A DNA stretch of 64,000 nt from Erpobdella octoculata (taxonomy: Eukaryota; Annelida; Clitellata; Hirudinida; Erpobdellidae). A program made the position numbers and the translations under genes. The notes under the pieces are model-generated. The model saw only the letters and a list, made by a program, of their open reading frames with translations, was not told where the DNA came from and searched no databases. Of this stretch, positions 12,801-24,693 are shown piece by piece; positions within the stretch are counted from its first letter, which is position 1, and every line of letters starts with the position of its first letter. The DNA lies in NCBI GenBank assembly GCA_963978895.1, contig OZ022241.1:9043356-9107355 (forward strand), given 5' to 3'.

Positions 12801-13636
12801 AAATGATTAAAATGAAATAATTTCGACTCAGAAGAATTAACATGTAGCTTGTAATAATGTCTTCTAGGGTCACGATGGTCTTGTCGCAAGTACTTGAGGT
12901 CCAACTGTGACACAATGCAGGACTGCAAGATCAGATGGTTCCTTTCTTCTCAAGGTTTTTATTAGCTGGTTACGTTTCAGTAGATAGGAGTAGCTCAGGG
13001 AGTTGAAATGTAAATGCAATTATTATGTGCGTTTTCTTTCATTATATTTAAAAGACTTCGTTGAAATAAGTGATAACAAATTTTAGCTTCAAATTATTTA
13101 TTTGTCATGTAGACATGCTAAATAAAGTGCAACTTGAATTTGGTAACTAGACATTTTCTATCTTCTGTACGGTTAAAATGAAATTATAATTTAGGGGAAT
13201 GGAATTCATCGTGTGTCTTGCCTCAGAAGAAGTTGGTGGTCAACGTGTCCATTGCCGGTGATCAGATGTGCCAGAATGCCGAATTAACCATCGGCCATGA
13301 GTTGACTCTCACTAACTGTTTCAACTCCAGTCTGCCGAGTCATCTAACCGGTAAGCAATTTGTCTGGAAATGAAGGTTTCAGATAGGTGTAATTGTTGAT
13401 GATAGTAGTTGCTAAAAGAGTTGTGCTGATAACGATTATTGGCTCAGTAATAATTACGAATCTTGAAATTTGGTGGATGAAAGGGATGATAGATCACGGG
13501 TACGCATCAAACATAAGGGACATTTGTCGTTTGACTGCATTTCAGATTTAGTCAAGCTTAATGCTGATACCAATAAATCATGATATCGATATCTATCATT
13601 TCTATCAATTTCTTCTTTAATTATTTATTCTTGCCG

Positions 13637-13675
<39 letters not shown>

Positions 13676-14437
13676 GGATTTCGATCGATACTTTTTGTAC
13701 CAACATGATTTTTCTCAGGTCCCATGCACTGCTTCAAGAAGATCGAAGACCTGGATGGTTATAACTTGATTTTCTCTAATCAGTCTGCTTACTATCCAGT
13801 GGTGAGTTCTTGATCTTACCATACTTTCATTTCATATTATAAAGTTGTTGATAGTTTAACAGCAGTGAGCATATGAAATAGTCTGTTAGAAGTATAATTG
13901 TGTAATAAATATGGCAATTTCTGTTACATATGGCTGAATGTAGAAGGTAATAAACTTTGTTGTCTTGAATTCAAACAGATAATCTCTAAAGACTTTTCAG
14001 AGGTTACCATCTCGACCTGTCCGTTTGACTTTTCAGAGGTTACCATCTCGACCTGTCCGTTTGACTGCCCCGCTGGAAAAATACAACACAAGTTTGATTT
14101 TAGAGTCAACTCACAGAAGGCGATCAGAATAACAAGGGAAAAAGAGCAGAGCCAGAATGATCCAAGTTCGACTCCCAACTATTTCCATCACGAGTGTCCA
14201 TATCTCCACCAGCTGGACCTCAGTTCTGGAAGATTTATGTGTCTGCTGGATGACCATCTCATTCTTGCCATCCTCCTTGGATTGATCATCTTGCTTTCAG
14301 CTGCAATTCTAGCTTTCAACATCTTTCCTTTCTTCAGTGTCAGTAGTCGTACTGCTCATCTTGCCATTGCCAGGTTTTATCTCAGACAGGCTCAACATCA
14401 GCTGGAGAGTAAGAAAAGTTTCAAGGTCAAGAATTGA
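9828..14437 (+). CDS. Cysteine-rich type I membrane protein, unrecognised
   Basis: Seven exons give a 327-residue product: 9828-9845, 10709-10742, 12240-12386, 12868-12954, 13195-13350, 13719-13801 and 13979-14437. All borders are GT-AG, and the phases fit without a stop. The first two exons encode a signal peptide (MFRETLMFLAVLFSVIS). The lumenal or extracellular part, about 245 residues, is rich in cysteine, with potential N-glycosylation sites in ANKTYF, EWNSSC, VNVSI, FNSSL and SNQSA. A single hydrophobic segment (LILAILLGLIILLSAAILAF) follows, then a basic tail of about 40 residues. I do not recognise the family. The last exon holds a perfect 36-bp tandem duplication (13991-14062), so the 12-residue block beginning DFSEVTIS appears twice. 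An alternative exon after the AG at about 11806 was rejected because it hits a stop. Confidence 0.75.
10183..10252. repeat. Tandem duplication of 35 bp in intron
   Basis: Two adjacent copies of an ATTGTAGTTTCATGTGTACA block, differing at one base, in the second intron of the membrane-protein gene. Confidence 0.9.
11440..11570 (+). repeat. Possible tRNA-derived SINE remnant
   Basis: A B-box-like GCGATTTGAATCCCGC is present with a GC-richer neighbourhood in an otherwise A+T-rich intron. The A box is poor and no tail is clear, so this is a weak call. Confidence 0.3.
13637..13674. repeat. (CAT)n microsatellite
   Basis: About twelve CAT repeats in the intron just upstream of the 13719 exon. Confidence 0.95.
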
Positions 14438-14517
14438 AATGACTGAGTGGAGTGGTTTGCGTTGATTTGTTGAGTATATACTCTGATGGGTAGAGTTTTG
14501 ATAAGCTTAGTCTTTAT

Positions 14518-14960
14518 TGATGGATTGAATATTTATTGGTGAATCGAATATTTATTGGTGAATTGAATATTTATTGGTGAATTAAATATTATTGATGAAT
14601 TGAGTATCCATTGAGTATTTATTTATGCATTGAGTATTTATTTATGCATTGAGTATTTATTTATGCATTGAGTATTTATTGGTGAATTGAATATTTATGG
14701 AAGGATTGAATATTTATTGGCGAATCGAATATTTATTGGTGAATTGAATATTTATTGGTGAATTAAATATTATTGATGAATTGAGTATCTATTGATGCAT
14801 TGAGTATTTATTTATGCATTGAGTATTTATTGGTGAATTGAATGTTTATTGACGAATTGATTATTTATTTATTGGTGCATTGAATATTTATTGATGAATT
14901 GAATATTTATTAGTGAATTGAGTATTTATTGATTAATTGATTATATATTAGAAATTTGAA
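14518..14960. repeat. About 19-bp minisatellite downstream of the membrane-protein gene
   Basis: More than twenty degenerate copies of a TGAATTGAATATTTATTGG-type unit with variants such as TGCATTGAGTATTTATTTA. It begins about 80 bp after the stop codon, so it may lie in the 3' untranslated region; AATAAA candidates follow near 15112 and 15552. Confidence 0.9.
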
Positions 14961-16495
14961 TATATTTTCGTAAATTGAGCATAATTTTCTTAAACTTCCT
15001 GGCAAGTAATAAATATTAGATTTTAAGACCATTTCACATCATGCTGATTACTTATTTATTTTTATTTAAATTTTTTATAAAATGTTCGAACGCTTCTAAT
15101 GATTGTATATGAATAAATAATTTATTTGATTATTATAATGATTATTTAATATCCACATTCAATTTAAGAAAAAAAGTTTTTATCGTCCATCTCTTGACAT
15201 TTTTTCAATTTCTCTGTCCCTCTCTCTTTCCCCTCTCTCTCCCTCCATATATCTCTCTTTTTTATCTCTTTCTCACCATGGCCTATTAGAACATTCATGA
15301 GTTGTAATTTATATTAATCTGCAGTGCTGTTTTTTGGCTTAAACTAATTAGTTTGTTTGTTTAATTAAATAACGTATTTATTATTATTATTATTGCCTAT
15401 TTGTCTTGTAATTTTTGTTGAAATTTGTGATTGTTCTCCTAACTATTAGTATTAAAATTCGTATATTGCCTTTACTTATAATTTCTTAGATTTAACATTA
15501 GTTTTTGCACTTTCTACAATTGTTTATCTTGTTGTTCGTTCCTGATGTTAAATAAAACGTTAATCGTCACGTGACCTAGATCTATTAGATAAAATCTGTA
15601 CAAAAGAGGAAAACGTCATACGTGAAGTGGGGGGGGGGGGGTAAACTTCAAAGGGAAGCAGATGGCAGCGTTGTTAACCACCGAGGCTTTTGAAAATTAG
15701 ATCAAAAACACCTTTTGCACTTGCTGGCCCAGGATTCTAGAATCGTCTTGCTTCAAAGGTGATTTTTGCAGTTATTGTTGAAAGCTTAGGATAAAAAGGC
15801 ATCTGTTTTATGACTTTGAAGTCAGTAAATAGTTTAAAATTACCCATAATGATCTTCAAAAAACATAACAAATACTTAAAAGACTAATATTTATATATAT
15901 ATACAAAAATATTTATTTAATCTGAAACTTTTCAATCAGCATTTAAATTGTTTGAAAACTAGACGTGAGTAAAAACTATTAATTTTCGGTAATTAGTTTG
16001 ATTTAGATTTCGGTGAAAAGCGAGATTGATTACAGTTACAAACAGTTTTATTTATATTTTTATTTATAGTTTCCATTGGTGGCGCACAGAACCGTAATCT
16101 TAGTTTTTCTTAAAATAGTTTAAATATTTGCAAATAAGCTAAAAAACAACTTGCCCCGCTTTCCCCTTTAATAAATTACATTAACTGTTTGAAAAAGCTA
16201 AGACAGCAATTATGTACATATTTGTATTTTAACTAATAGTTTTGTGTGAGAACCAATTAAATATATTTTGATATAACAATATGTCTAAGGTGGAACAGAT
16301 ATGCCGCCACGCACCCATGCCCCGGCCGCCAAAAATTAAAGTGAAACGACCCTCTCATACATTTGCCCCCCCCCCAATGTTTGGACAGTAGACCGTTTAA
16401 CAAGGCACTTTGAACACAAGCAATATACATCGTTGCGACGCCGCATGGAAACAAAATCCGAAATTGTGAGCCAATTTGTTTTTAGTTTTTTTTTT
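14961..16495. other. Gap without a recognisable gene
   Basis: A+T-rich sequence with a CT-rich patch (15187-15260), a run of 12 G near 15630 and a short (TA)n near 15893. The part from about 16290 to 16400 (GCCGCCACGCACC, CCCCCCCCC) resembles the GC-rich ends of the local hAT-type elements and may be the 3' end of the transposon whose transposase follows. Confidence 0.4.
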
Positions 16496-19177
16496 TCAAA
16501 TGTAATGAAAACCTAATGAGCCTGTGAAAAATTTGTTAATAATATCATCGAAGTTGATTTTTTCAGCTGTTTCCTTCTCGACACTTAGCAGTGCAAGATC
16601 AGAAAGACGATCCTGACCCATAGATGCTCTAAGATACGAGAGTATTAGCTTCAGCTTGCTGAAGGAACGCTCGCAACTGGCTATTGATACTGCAATTGTT
16701 AAAAGAATTTGCAGAGCAATGCGCAAGTTTGGAAAAACATCATCCCCATATGACACAATGAAAGAAATGAGTTCCAAGGGAGTCGATGGTAAGCATCAGC
16801 ATCACCTCTCGCGTTTAGCAGCATATTGCAGTCGCATATTTCGTTGAATAGTTCTCTTCCATCAACATCTGTGTCGTAGAAAATAGCTAGATCTAAGCAA
16901 TTTGCGCGAAGAATATCCAAATCATCGCTCTTGATGAGATTTTTAACATCCAGTAAAAATCCGAATTTTGAGTTTCAGTCAGTGAGACGAATGAATCTCG
17001 TTGTTAGTTCCTGTTGAAATCTATCCACCACACTTTTCATAACTCGTGATACCTCTTCTTCAGCTGAAAGCCCGGCATCCCATGCCAACTCTCCAGGCAT
17101 GCGTTTTCTTCTTCTTGTTCGTCGTTGAATTTCCACTCCCCATTCTGCACATCTGATCTTTGCACTGTAAATTGCGCCTTCACACAAATCGTCGCGTCCC
17201 AAGTTGATGTTTTTCTCTAATGCATCCAGATCAGACGCTGCATCCTTGAAATTCATGGTGGGGCCTTGAAGACGTTTTTGAACTCGATCAATTTTTCGTA
17301 GAATTGTGTTCCAGAAATAAAGTAGCACGAGGAAATTGAAGTCCAGAATACACGGCAGCAACCTTTCTGCATCAGTTCTGGTGTCATTTGTCTGATTTCC
17401 GTCATCTGATAGTTTCTCTAGCAGTTCCACAAGTTCAGTTAATCCTTCGAAGATTGGTTTGACGGCCTCCACTCTTGCACTCCACCGGGTTTCTGATTCC
17501 CGCTTCAAAGTGATAGGTATTGCTTTCTTTAGCTCTTCCCAGCGAAGCGTTGAACGAGAAAAGAAAACAAAAATACTTTCGACCGTTCCAAAAAAGGTTA
17601 CAACGATCGCATCTTGTTTGGCTGAATGAACTCCAACCAAGTTCAAACTATGATTGTCACAGTTGACAAACACAGATTTTTTGTTGAAGACCAGATATAT
17701 GCCCTGTCATCACAGACGCATTATCGTAACATTGCGATCTACAATCCTCTAGAGGTAAGTTGTCAGAATCCAGTTTCTCAGTGACTACTTTTTCAAGAAA
17801 GGCTGCATCCTTAGCGCGAAACTGAATATATCCCAGAAATGACTCCTTTATCGTAACTTTCTTGGTTACATAATCGATATCCACAAACCTGATAACCTCA
17901 GACAACTGCTCTCTGTGAGCGAGATCGGGAGTTGAGTCAAGTAATATGCCGTAATACTTGTTGTTCCGGATATCAATCAGCAACTGATTTTGAACAGTTG
18001 ACGCTAGAATGCTAATGAATTCGTTTTGGATTTCCGGTGACAGGTATGAGACTGAACCTGGATTTTTGGATGCCTGTTTTAGATGGTTTGCCAAAATTGG
18101 GTCGTACTGAGCAATGAGTTTCAGCAGAGACAAGAATTACCAGCATTTGTTGGATCTTCATTTAAGCTTTCAGTATGACTACGTAATGCCAAATTCTGAT
18201 ACGCTAGGAACTTGATAGCACTTAGCAAACGTTTCAGAATATCACGCCATTTTTGTTTTTCTCTTTGAATCTGATCTTCAATTTCTGTATCAATACCTTT
18301 TCTATTGACGATCCTTCGCTCTGCTTCTTTCCAGGCAGTGAACGACTGACGGTGACTGGGGCTGTTTTCATGTGCAACCAGTTTTTCTACGCCTTTTCTC
18401 CAATTTTTAAATCCAACAGCCAATTCAAAAGCAGACCGAGAATTCGAACTTGACGAACTGAACAACAAACAACAGAAGCAATAAGCAGCTTCATTTGTCG
18501 GGGAATACAGAAGCCATGATCGACTGACTTCCTCTCCATTGGCAAGCTGGCGCTTGAACCACGCTGCTTTCATTGAACGTCCATCAACAGATGTGAACGA
18601 CCTCTTGCGTTTTGAAATACTGAAGCTCCACATACTATCAGCTCATTTCGAAGTTTTTGTGACACCGTGGCTAGTTGAGATATTTGGTCGAAATCTAAAT
18701 ATCCAATGTCATTGAACATCAGTACTTCAGGGATGGCATTTTGAGGGGCATCCTCAGCATCATCATCAGCAGAATCATCATCATCGTCGTCGTCATCGCC
18801 GTTGTCAGAACCATCATTTCCAACATCATTGTCGTCTTCATCGTCTCCTCCGGTGTTTGATTCTTCGGCTATATCGATATTCCTATAATTGTTTTCGGCA
18901 GTCTCTTCCCGTTCCTGTCGCTGCATATCGAAGTAGAGAATGGACTCAGCAGTGTCAGCCTCCATTTGATCAATTACTTCCTCGTCTTGGTCTTGAGTTT
19001 CCGGTTCCGAATCGTCTCATGATTCATCAGATTCATCTGTGTAATTGTGAGATTCATCATCAGTTTTACCTTTTTTCAAAAATTGTTCCATTAAGTGACT
19101 GGACTTCTTGGCTTCATTATCGAAGGCAACCTTCTTCTTTCGCCGTTGAGCGCCACTCAATTTTCTTTCTGACATGA
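16496..19177 (-). pseudogene. Decayed hAT-type transposase (ZMYM/DUF4371 class)
   Basis: Read on the minus strand from the ATG near 19175: a basic N-terminus (SERKLSGAQRRKKK), an acidic serine/aspartate-rich stretch, then a TTF-type zinc-finger region (SRSWLLYSPTNEAAYCFCC … AHENSPSHRQSF), a DUF4371-like catalytic region (YYGILLDSTPDLAHREQLSE, CYDNASVMTGHISGLQQKI) and the hAT C-terminal dimerisation motif (SIASCERSFSKLKLI … LSDLALLSVE). The reading frame is broken by in-frame stops near 19015 and between 16921 and 16974, and by frame changes near 18600, 18125, 17660 and 16760. It is therefore a dead copy of an autonomous element of the same superfamily as the small hAT-type elements in this window. 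Its terminal repeats could not be placed. Confidence 0.85.
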
Positions 19178-19241
19178 TCTGAAAATCAAAAAATGAAAAA
19201 CATTGGAAAACTTCGCAAAAGATAATTAATTTTCTATTCAA

Positions 19242-20175
19242 TTATTTATAATATATCTATATTACTCATCAGTAATGCCTACACGAGAGTGGCGAGACGC
19301 GTTATAGCGGAGTTACAAAACCATACATTGAATCATTGATTATACTTTATAGTTTTTGCACAGTAATCAGTAATCTCACGTATAAAAATTAAAATAAATA
19401 TTCAATTATTATGTTCTGATCATCTGATTATGATAATGTTCAATTTATTTTTATTTAATTCAATATATGTACACAAATTGTTAACAGCAACATACTGTTT
19501 TCTTGTTGTTTCTTGTTCAAAATGACGCCAACTTCTCTTTGAAAAATTTAATGCCAATGAATTATTAGTTTTTATTAATTTATTTTATTTATTTGCAATC
19601 CAACATCAAGTTTAACAAGCGACTGGTCACGAGGCAGATCTAACACATTTTACACATAACTGTTAGACGAACTAAAAGTGTAGGTTTATATGCGTGCGTT
19701 TTGGCGCCATCTTTTCGCGATCAGTATTTGAAAAAAAATGCGGCAAGCAAAAATTTTATTTAAAATACCGTAAAGAACAGAAATACATTTTTTAAAAATC
19801 AGCAAAACTCAGTGAGAATAAATGTAATAAATAAATGTCAATAAATGCACACACAGATGAAATTAAATATGGTCCTTAGGCTGTGTCATAAACTTGATGT
19901 CATAAAGGAGGTGTGCTGCACAGGGCACAGACGTTCTAGATAGCAAGAGCAGCTTTCAAAACATTGGCTCTACGTCAACGATGTGAAATGACTGGTGGCT
20001 GGAGCATGAAGGGGTCACCAAGTTCCACCTTGCCTGAGCCGGAGATCTGTGGTTTTCGAGATATACATTGTTTTAGAAAAGTTTGTTTTCCAGTTTCTTC
20101 CCCTCAGGAGCAAAATTTTCAAAAATCCTTTCTTAGTGGATGCTTACGCATTAAAAGTAATATAAGTTCCAAATT
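19242..20175. other. Gap between two transposon remnants
   Basis: A+T-rich with no coding signal that I trust. The last 300 bases are probably the 3' non-coding part of the repeat-family gene that follows on the minus strand. Confidence 0.4.
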
Positions 20176-21110
20176 TCACGTTCCTAGGATGAGGCGTTTG
20201 AGTACTGTTGGATCTTCTTTTTGGAGAAACCAACAGTAGTCACTCATCATTGATTCATCCCATTTACCTTGATAACGCTGCTCCATTTGAAATATATCTT
20301 GATAAAAGCGTTCTCCTTGCTCATCACTCACAGCACCCAAATTTGGTGGGAAAAAGTCAAGATGTGAATGCAAAAAATGAATTTTTAATGACATTCGGCA
20401 GCCAAAAATTTTTATAGTGTAACAGACGATTTTGCACCAAAACCTCACTATTTTCAGCTTTATTGTTTCCAAGAAAACCCTGAACAACATCCTTAAAAGA
20501 CTTCCAAGCCTCTAGTTCTATATTATTCAACTTCATATCAAAATTTTCATCTTTCAGCAATTTTCTAATATCAGGTCCAACAAATATTCCTTCTTTCAAT
20601 TTTGCATCACTCAACTTAGGAAACATTTCTCTTAGATATTTAAATCCTTCTCCTTCTTTATTTAGTGCTTTTAAAAAAAATTTCATCAACCCCAATTTAA
20701 TATGCAGAGGTGGCAAGAAGATTTTCTGAGGATTCACCAAAGGAGCATATTTAATATTATTTTGTCCAGGAGTGAAATTGCCCTTTTTTGGCCACTATTT
20801 GATCACATAATGTTCATTTGTTGCACGACTGTCCCACAAGCACAAGAAGCAACAGTATTTTGTGAAGACACCTTGCATACCAAGCAAAAGGCCAATAACC
20901 TTACGGTCGCCACAGATTGACCATAAGTGAGCCTCATAATTTATCGCTTTCAAAATTGATGACATACTTTCATAAGTTTCTTTCATTCCAATGACATGAG
21001 CTATAGGTACAGAAGGATTCACATTTGAATTATGCAAAAGGACTGCCTTCAAATTTGTCTTGGATGAATCAATGAATAATCTCCAGCATTGTAATCAATA
21101 CCCAGAGCAA
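20176..21110 (-). pseudogene. Broken repeat-family ORF, probably transposon-encoded
   Basis: Minus-strand reading from about 21110 gives EGLMFALGIDYN, then AVLLHNSNVNPSVPIAHVIG, WSICGDRKVIGLLLGMQG and CCFLCLWDSRATNEHY. After a stop near 20793 it continues in the same frame with YAPLVNPQKIFLPPLHIKLG and SDAKLKEGIFVGPDIRKLL. A frame change near 20440 leads to MSLKIHFLHSHLDFFPPNLG, VSDEQGERFYQDI and MMSDYCWFLQKED. I know near-identical proteins as high-copy uncharacterised ORFs in several invertebrate genomes. The class is not clear to me; a transposase or transposon accessory protein is likely. The copy is non-functional, and the MULE transposon at 21131 abuts it and may interrupt it. Confidence 0.65.
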
Positions 21111-21130
21111 ACATCAAACCTTCGGTATCC

Positions 21131-21297
21131 TATCAAAAGGGCGAAAATATAAGGGCGAAAACAAAAGAGCGAACACAAAAGATCGAAACTAAAAAGGGCG
21201 AATGATAAAAAAGCGCACGATAATAAGAGCGAAAATGAAAAGAGCGAAACTGAAAAGGGCGAACAATAAAAAAGGCGAACGTTAAAAAAGCGAAAAC
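21131..21297. repeat. Left terminal inverted repeat of the MULE
   Basis: Repeats of a 13-17 bp GGGCGAAAAT-like unit; matches the inverted copy at 23433-23602 along its length with scattered substitutions. Confidence 0.88.
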
Positions 21298-21631
21298 CTG
21301 AAATTGTTTATTTGCTAAGCATGAAACACAATCATTTCATTCTCTTTTGGGATGTCATCACAACACATCTAATTTTAATATTTCACTCTTTTCTTTCAAT
21401 ATCTCTTTCTCGTGCACTCTTTTTTCTTTATCTCTCTTTTTTGTTTTCTTTTTTTCTTTTATGTTCTTTTTTTCTCTCTCTCTCTCTCTCTTTCTCTCTT
21501 TCTCTCTCTCACTCACTCAAAAAAACAAAAAAAACATTTTAATACTTTATTATATATATATATATATATATGTATATTTATATTTTAAAAAAGTATAAAA
21601 AAAGTCTAGTTTAAAACAATATGATACAGTG

Positions 21632-22974
21632 TCAAGCTTGCAAATTGAGATTATGTGCAATTCCTCTTAAAAAGTCAAGATGAGAACGGTTTTCGTAATC
21701 CGCAACAATCGTTTTAATGCGTTGTGCGCAATCTTTATATTTCTTTTTTGATTTTGGCGGCTGACGTCCAGATGTATACTGTTCCATTTTCAACTCATTC
21801 AGGCTTTGTTCTTTTTTAAGTGCATCAATAAACCTCCAAATAGTTGGATGGCTTGCACCTAGAAGTTGACTAAATCCGCGATGCTAACCCTCGACAGAAT
21901 TATTGGTTTTTGGAAGATCTTGCAAAACTTGATTGTAGACATTCCAAAGTGCAATCGGAAACATTGCCTCACATCGTCCACTACGTCGGTTCGGTCTTCT
22001 AATCCAGGTATCTTCAAAATAAAAAATAAGCTCACGGATTTCACGGAAATTTTCAACGTAAAATGGTGACTCAAGAAGTTCTTCAAAAACCTTAATGACA
22101 TCAGCTATTGGAACAAAAGCCAATGCAGCCAATTGGCGTAGACCTAAAGCAAAACTTGCATCCGTTGTGTAGCGTTGTTGAAGTCCTGGTGTTTGCTGAG
22201 TTCTACGCCAAAGACAATGGGTGAGATGGAATAAGCATCCTTGCTGAGTGCTATTTGGAAAAACTGTCCGGAAAGCAAGGAGAGAGGCTTGCTCAAAGTC
22301 AGTCATTACAGTAGCAGGGTTAAGACGTGGAGAAAATTTTGAAATTTCTGTCAATACTTTGATGTAAGTATTAGCACTTTTGTCATTCATCAGGATATAT
22401 ATTAAAGGAATAACAGCATTGTTTTTCAGCGCATGAATGGTGTATACCTGTTGGAAAAGAGGAGGAGAAGATTTAAAGGTTCCGTCTGCATACCAATGTT
22501 GGCAATCTGAAAGCAATTCCATATTCCGATAAGTTGAAAAAATAAAAAATCTCTGTGATCCTGGTCCATTGTCGTGTAGCAAATTTTCTCCTCGTATAGT
22601 TGTTGTGTATATAGCTGGTAGTTCAAGATCTTCTAAATTTGTCGGGTTAGGCAACGGTGCTTGGAACTGATGTCGAACACGTCTAATAATTTGTTTCAAG
22701 TTATTAGGAGCTGGAATTTGGCCGGCGACTGCTTCTCCTAAAGCCTTGGAAGTAGCTGCAATCAGTTGATGCGTAGCTTCAGTTGATGTTGCGGCTTGTT
22801 GTTTCAAGGTTGTAATAATTTTTCGAACATCCACGGCAGCAACATTTGGAACGTGATTATGCTCATTTAATTGTTTTGTTAAAATACTTTCTTCTGTGTG
22901 ACATCTTGCCATACACTTTGCAGTTCGATATTCAGTACATTTCCAATATACTTTTTCATTGTGTTTTTTCTTTT
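21632..22974 (-). pseudogene. MULE transposase with FLYWCH remnant, one nonsense codon
   Basis: The exon starts after an AG at 22975 (TACTTTCAG). It begins with the second half of a FLYWCH zinc finger (VYWKCTEYRTAKCMARC … NEHNH). The MULE catalytic domain follows, with YADGTFKSSP (first Asp), VMTDFEQASLLAF (second Asp), the C-x2-H motif in GCLFHLTHCLW, and NNSVEG leading to the catalytic Glu region. One TAG at about 21881-21883 stands where family members have the Trp of SVEGWH; downstream the frame stays open to GIAHNLNLQA and TGA at 21632. The first half of the FLYWCH finger should lie in an upstream exon that I did not find. The copy looks young: one lesion in about 450 codons. Confidence 0.85.
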
Positions 22975-23432
22975 CTGAAAGTATAGTTGTTAACTACCAA
23001 CATATATTCATTCTTATTACTTTTAACATACTCTACATCCATTTATATTTTATTTTTTATTTTAAAATAGTACTCGATTTAACGTAACTGAAATGTTGAA
23101 GTATATAACTGAACTGCTAGGTCTTCTACGTGGACATATATACACTGTCCATCACATCAACAATAAAGTGCCACAGATTTACGCATATGTACTACACGGA
23201 GGCACATGTAATAGCAATCGATTGATTTATAAGCTGTCACATCAACATGCACACTTGCCAGTAGCAGTGTTGCGACTCCTTGGGATTTTGCCCAGGATCT
23301 TGGGATTTTCGGTACCCGTCTTGGGATCTTGGCCTTTTTAAGTTTTTTAACTTATGAATCGTTTATTTTGAACGATTCGTTCAAAATTGCCCATCTCTAT
23401 TATAGATAACATTTCAAATAGATAATACAAAC

Positions 23433-23602
23433 TTATTTTCGCCTTTTTGATGTTCGCTTTTTTTATTGTTCGCTCTTTTTAGTTTCGCCCTTTTCATTTT
23501 CGCCCTTATTATCGTGCGATCTTTTTATCATTCGCTCTTTTTAGTTTCGATCTTTTGTGTTCGCCCTTTTGTTTTCGCCCTTATATTTTCGCCCTTTTGA
23601 TA
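23433..23602. repeat. Right terminal inverted repeat of the MULE
   Basis: Inverted copy of 21131-21297, ending CGCCCTTTTGATA at 23602. Confidence 0.88.
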
Positions 23603-24693
23603 GTAAACCCGATCTATCGGGACAATATTTTTGTAAGTGATATATATATAAGCTAATAAGAAATAAACAGCTATGTACTTGTTTCGGCAATACATATGGT
23701 AATATTATAGTAAAATATAACAATTTTAATTAACTAAATTAACTAAAATTATTCCCTGCTCATACATTTTCTTATTTGATGATATTTATTAATATATAGC
23801 GATACTGAATTTCTGAGGACTAAGTTTATCAACTCCATTTGTTGCAACAACCGAATGGTTGATCAAATGATCTGATCATATATGGCACCGGCTCCCCCAT
23901 AGCTCAACAACTGAAGTGCCAGCCACCCCATGTTCACATCGCAGCTCACGTTTATACCAGAAAACAATTCATGTTTTCATAGCTGGATTATGAGAGGAGA
24001 AAAATGTAATAAATTAGCATAATTTATTTTTTTTAACATTTAACAGCCGCATTGTAGCAACGAACAAGAGTTTTAATGCAAGTTTATTTGTTCATAACAA
24101 ACGAAACTTAACTCCAATTAAAGATGATATAATTAATAAGCAAAAATTACAAAATAGAAATCAACAACATAATCACATCGATCTAATTTCCAAAACGTTT
24201 TCAATAAATATCAAGCGTACGAAAACATTTCAGTGTCTCTTTGATAGCAGAGTATAAAAAAAAGAGAATCAACTTTAATCGGAATATCGAACATGTTTAA
24301 GCCTTAATTGCAAAACCACAAAACTCGATGAGACCAAACAGTTTACCAAATGCACACAATGATGGACTAAACAGATCTATCTATGGTTTACCACATTTAG
24401 ATTTGTAGATACTTAGATACACCAAACGCGAAGCATAATTCAGGCGACAAACTTTTTCCTGTAAAATATGATTTGTTCTTCGGGTTTCATAAAATTTATT
24501 TGTAAATAGAAGTGCACAATTATATTGCCGTTGCAAGCAATTTAACCGTATAAAAACATATTTAAGTAGTATAAAAAATCTGTTGAAAAAGGTTTAGTAT
24601 AAATAATATATATCTAGTTTTCATATATGCATTATTTTGTAATTATTGTCTAGAAATTTTGTATTGCACTGACATCTATTGAATCTATTGAAA
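23603..24693. other. Intergenic, 3' flank of the tetraspan gene
   Basis: A+T-rich sequence without a supported exon; the right part must include the 3' untranslated region of the minus-strand tetraspan gene, whose stop is at 24694. A CTCCCCCATAGCTCAACAACTG patch near 23890 is tRNA-like only superficially. Confidence 0.4.

Larger units (their letters stand above)
21131..23602. mobile_element. MULE-type DNA transposon with long inverted repeats
   Basis: The ends are inverted copies of about 167 bp starting TATCAAAAGGGCGAAAATAT (21131-21297 and, inverted, 23433-23602). The arms are internally repetitive, with units like AAAAGGGCGAAAATG. They enclose a minus-strand MULE transposase. The 9-bp target duplication expected of MULEs was not found next to either end. 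A partial match (GGTATCC against GGTTTAC on the inverted side) suggests the true ends may lie 7 bp further out. Inserted material between the gene and the right arm (22990-23432) is non-coding. Confidence 0.8.
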
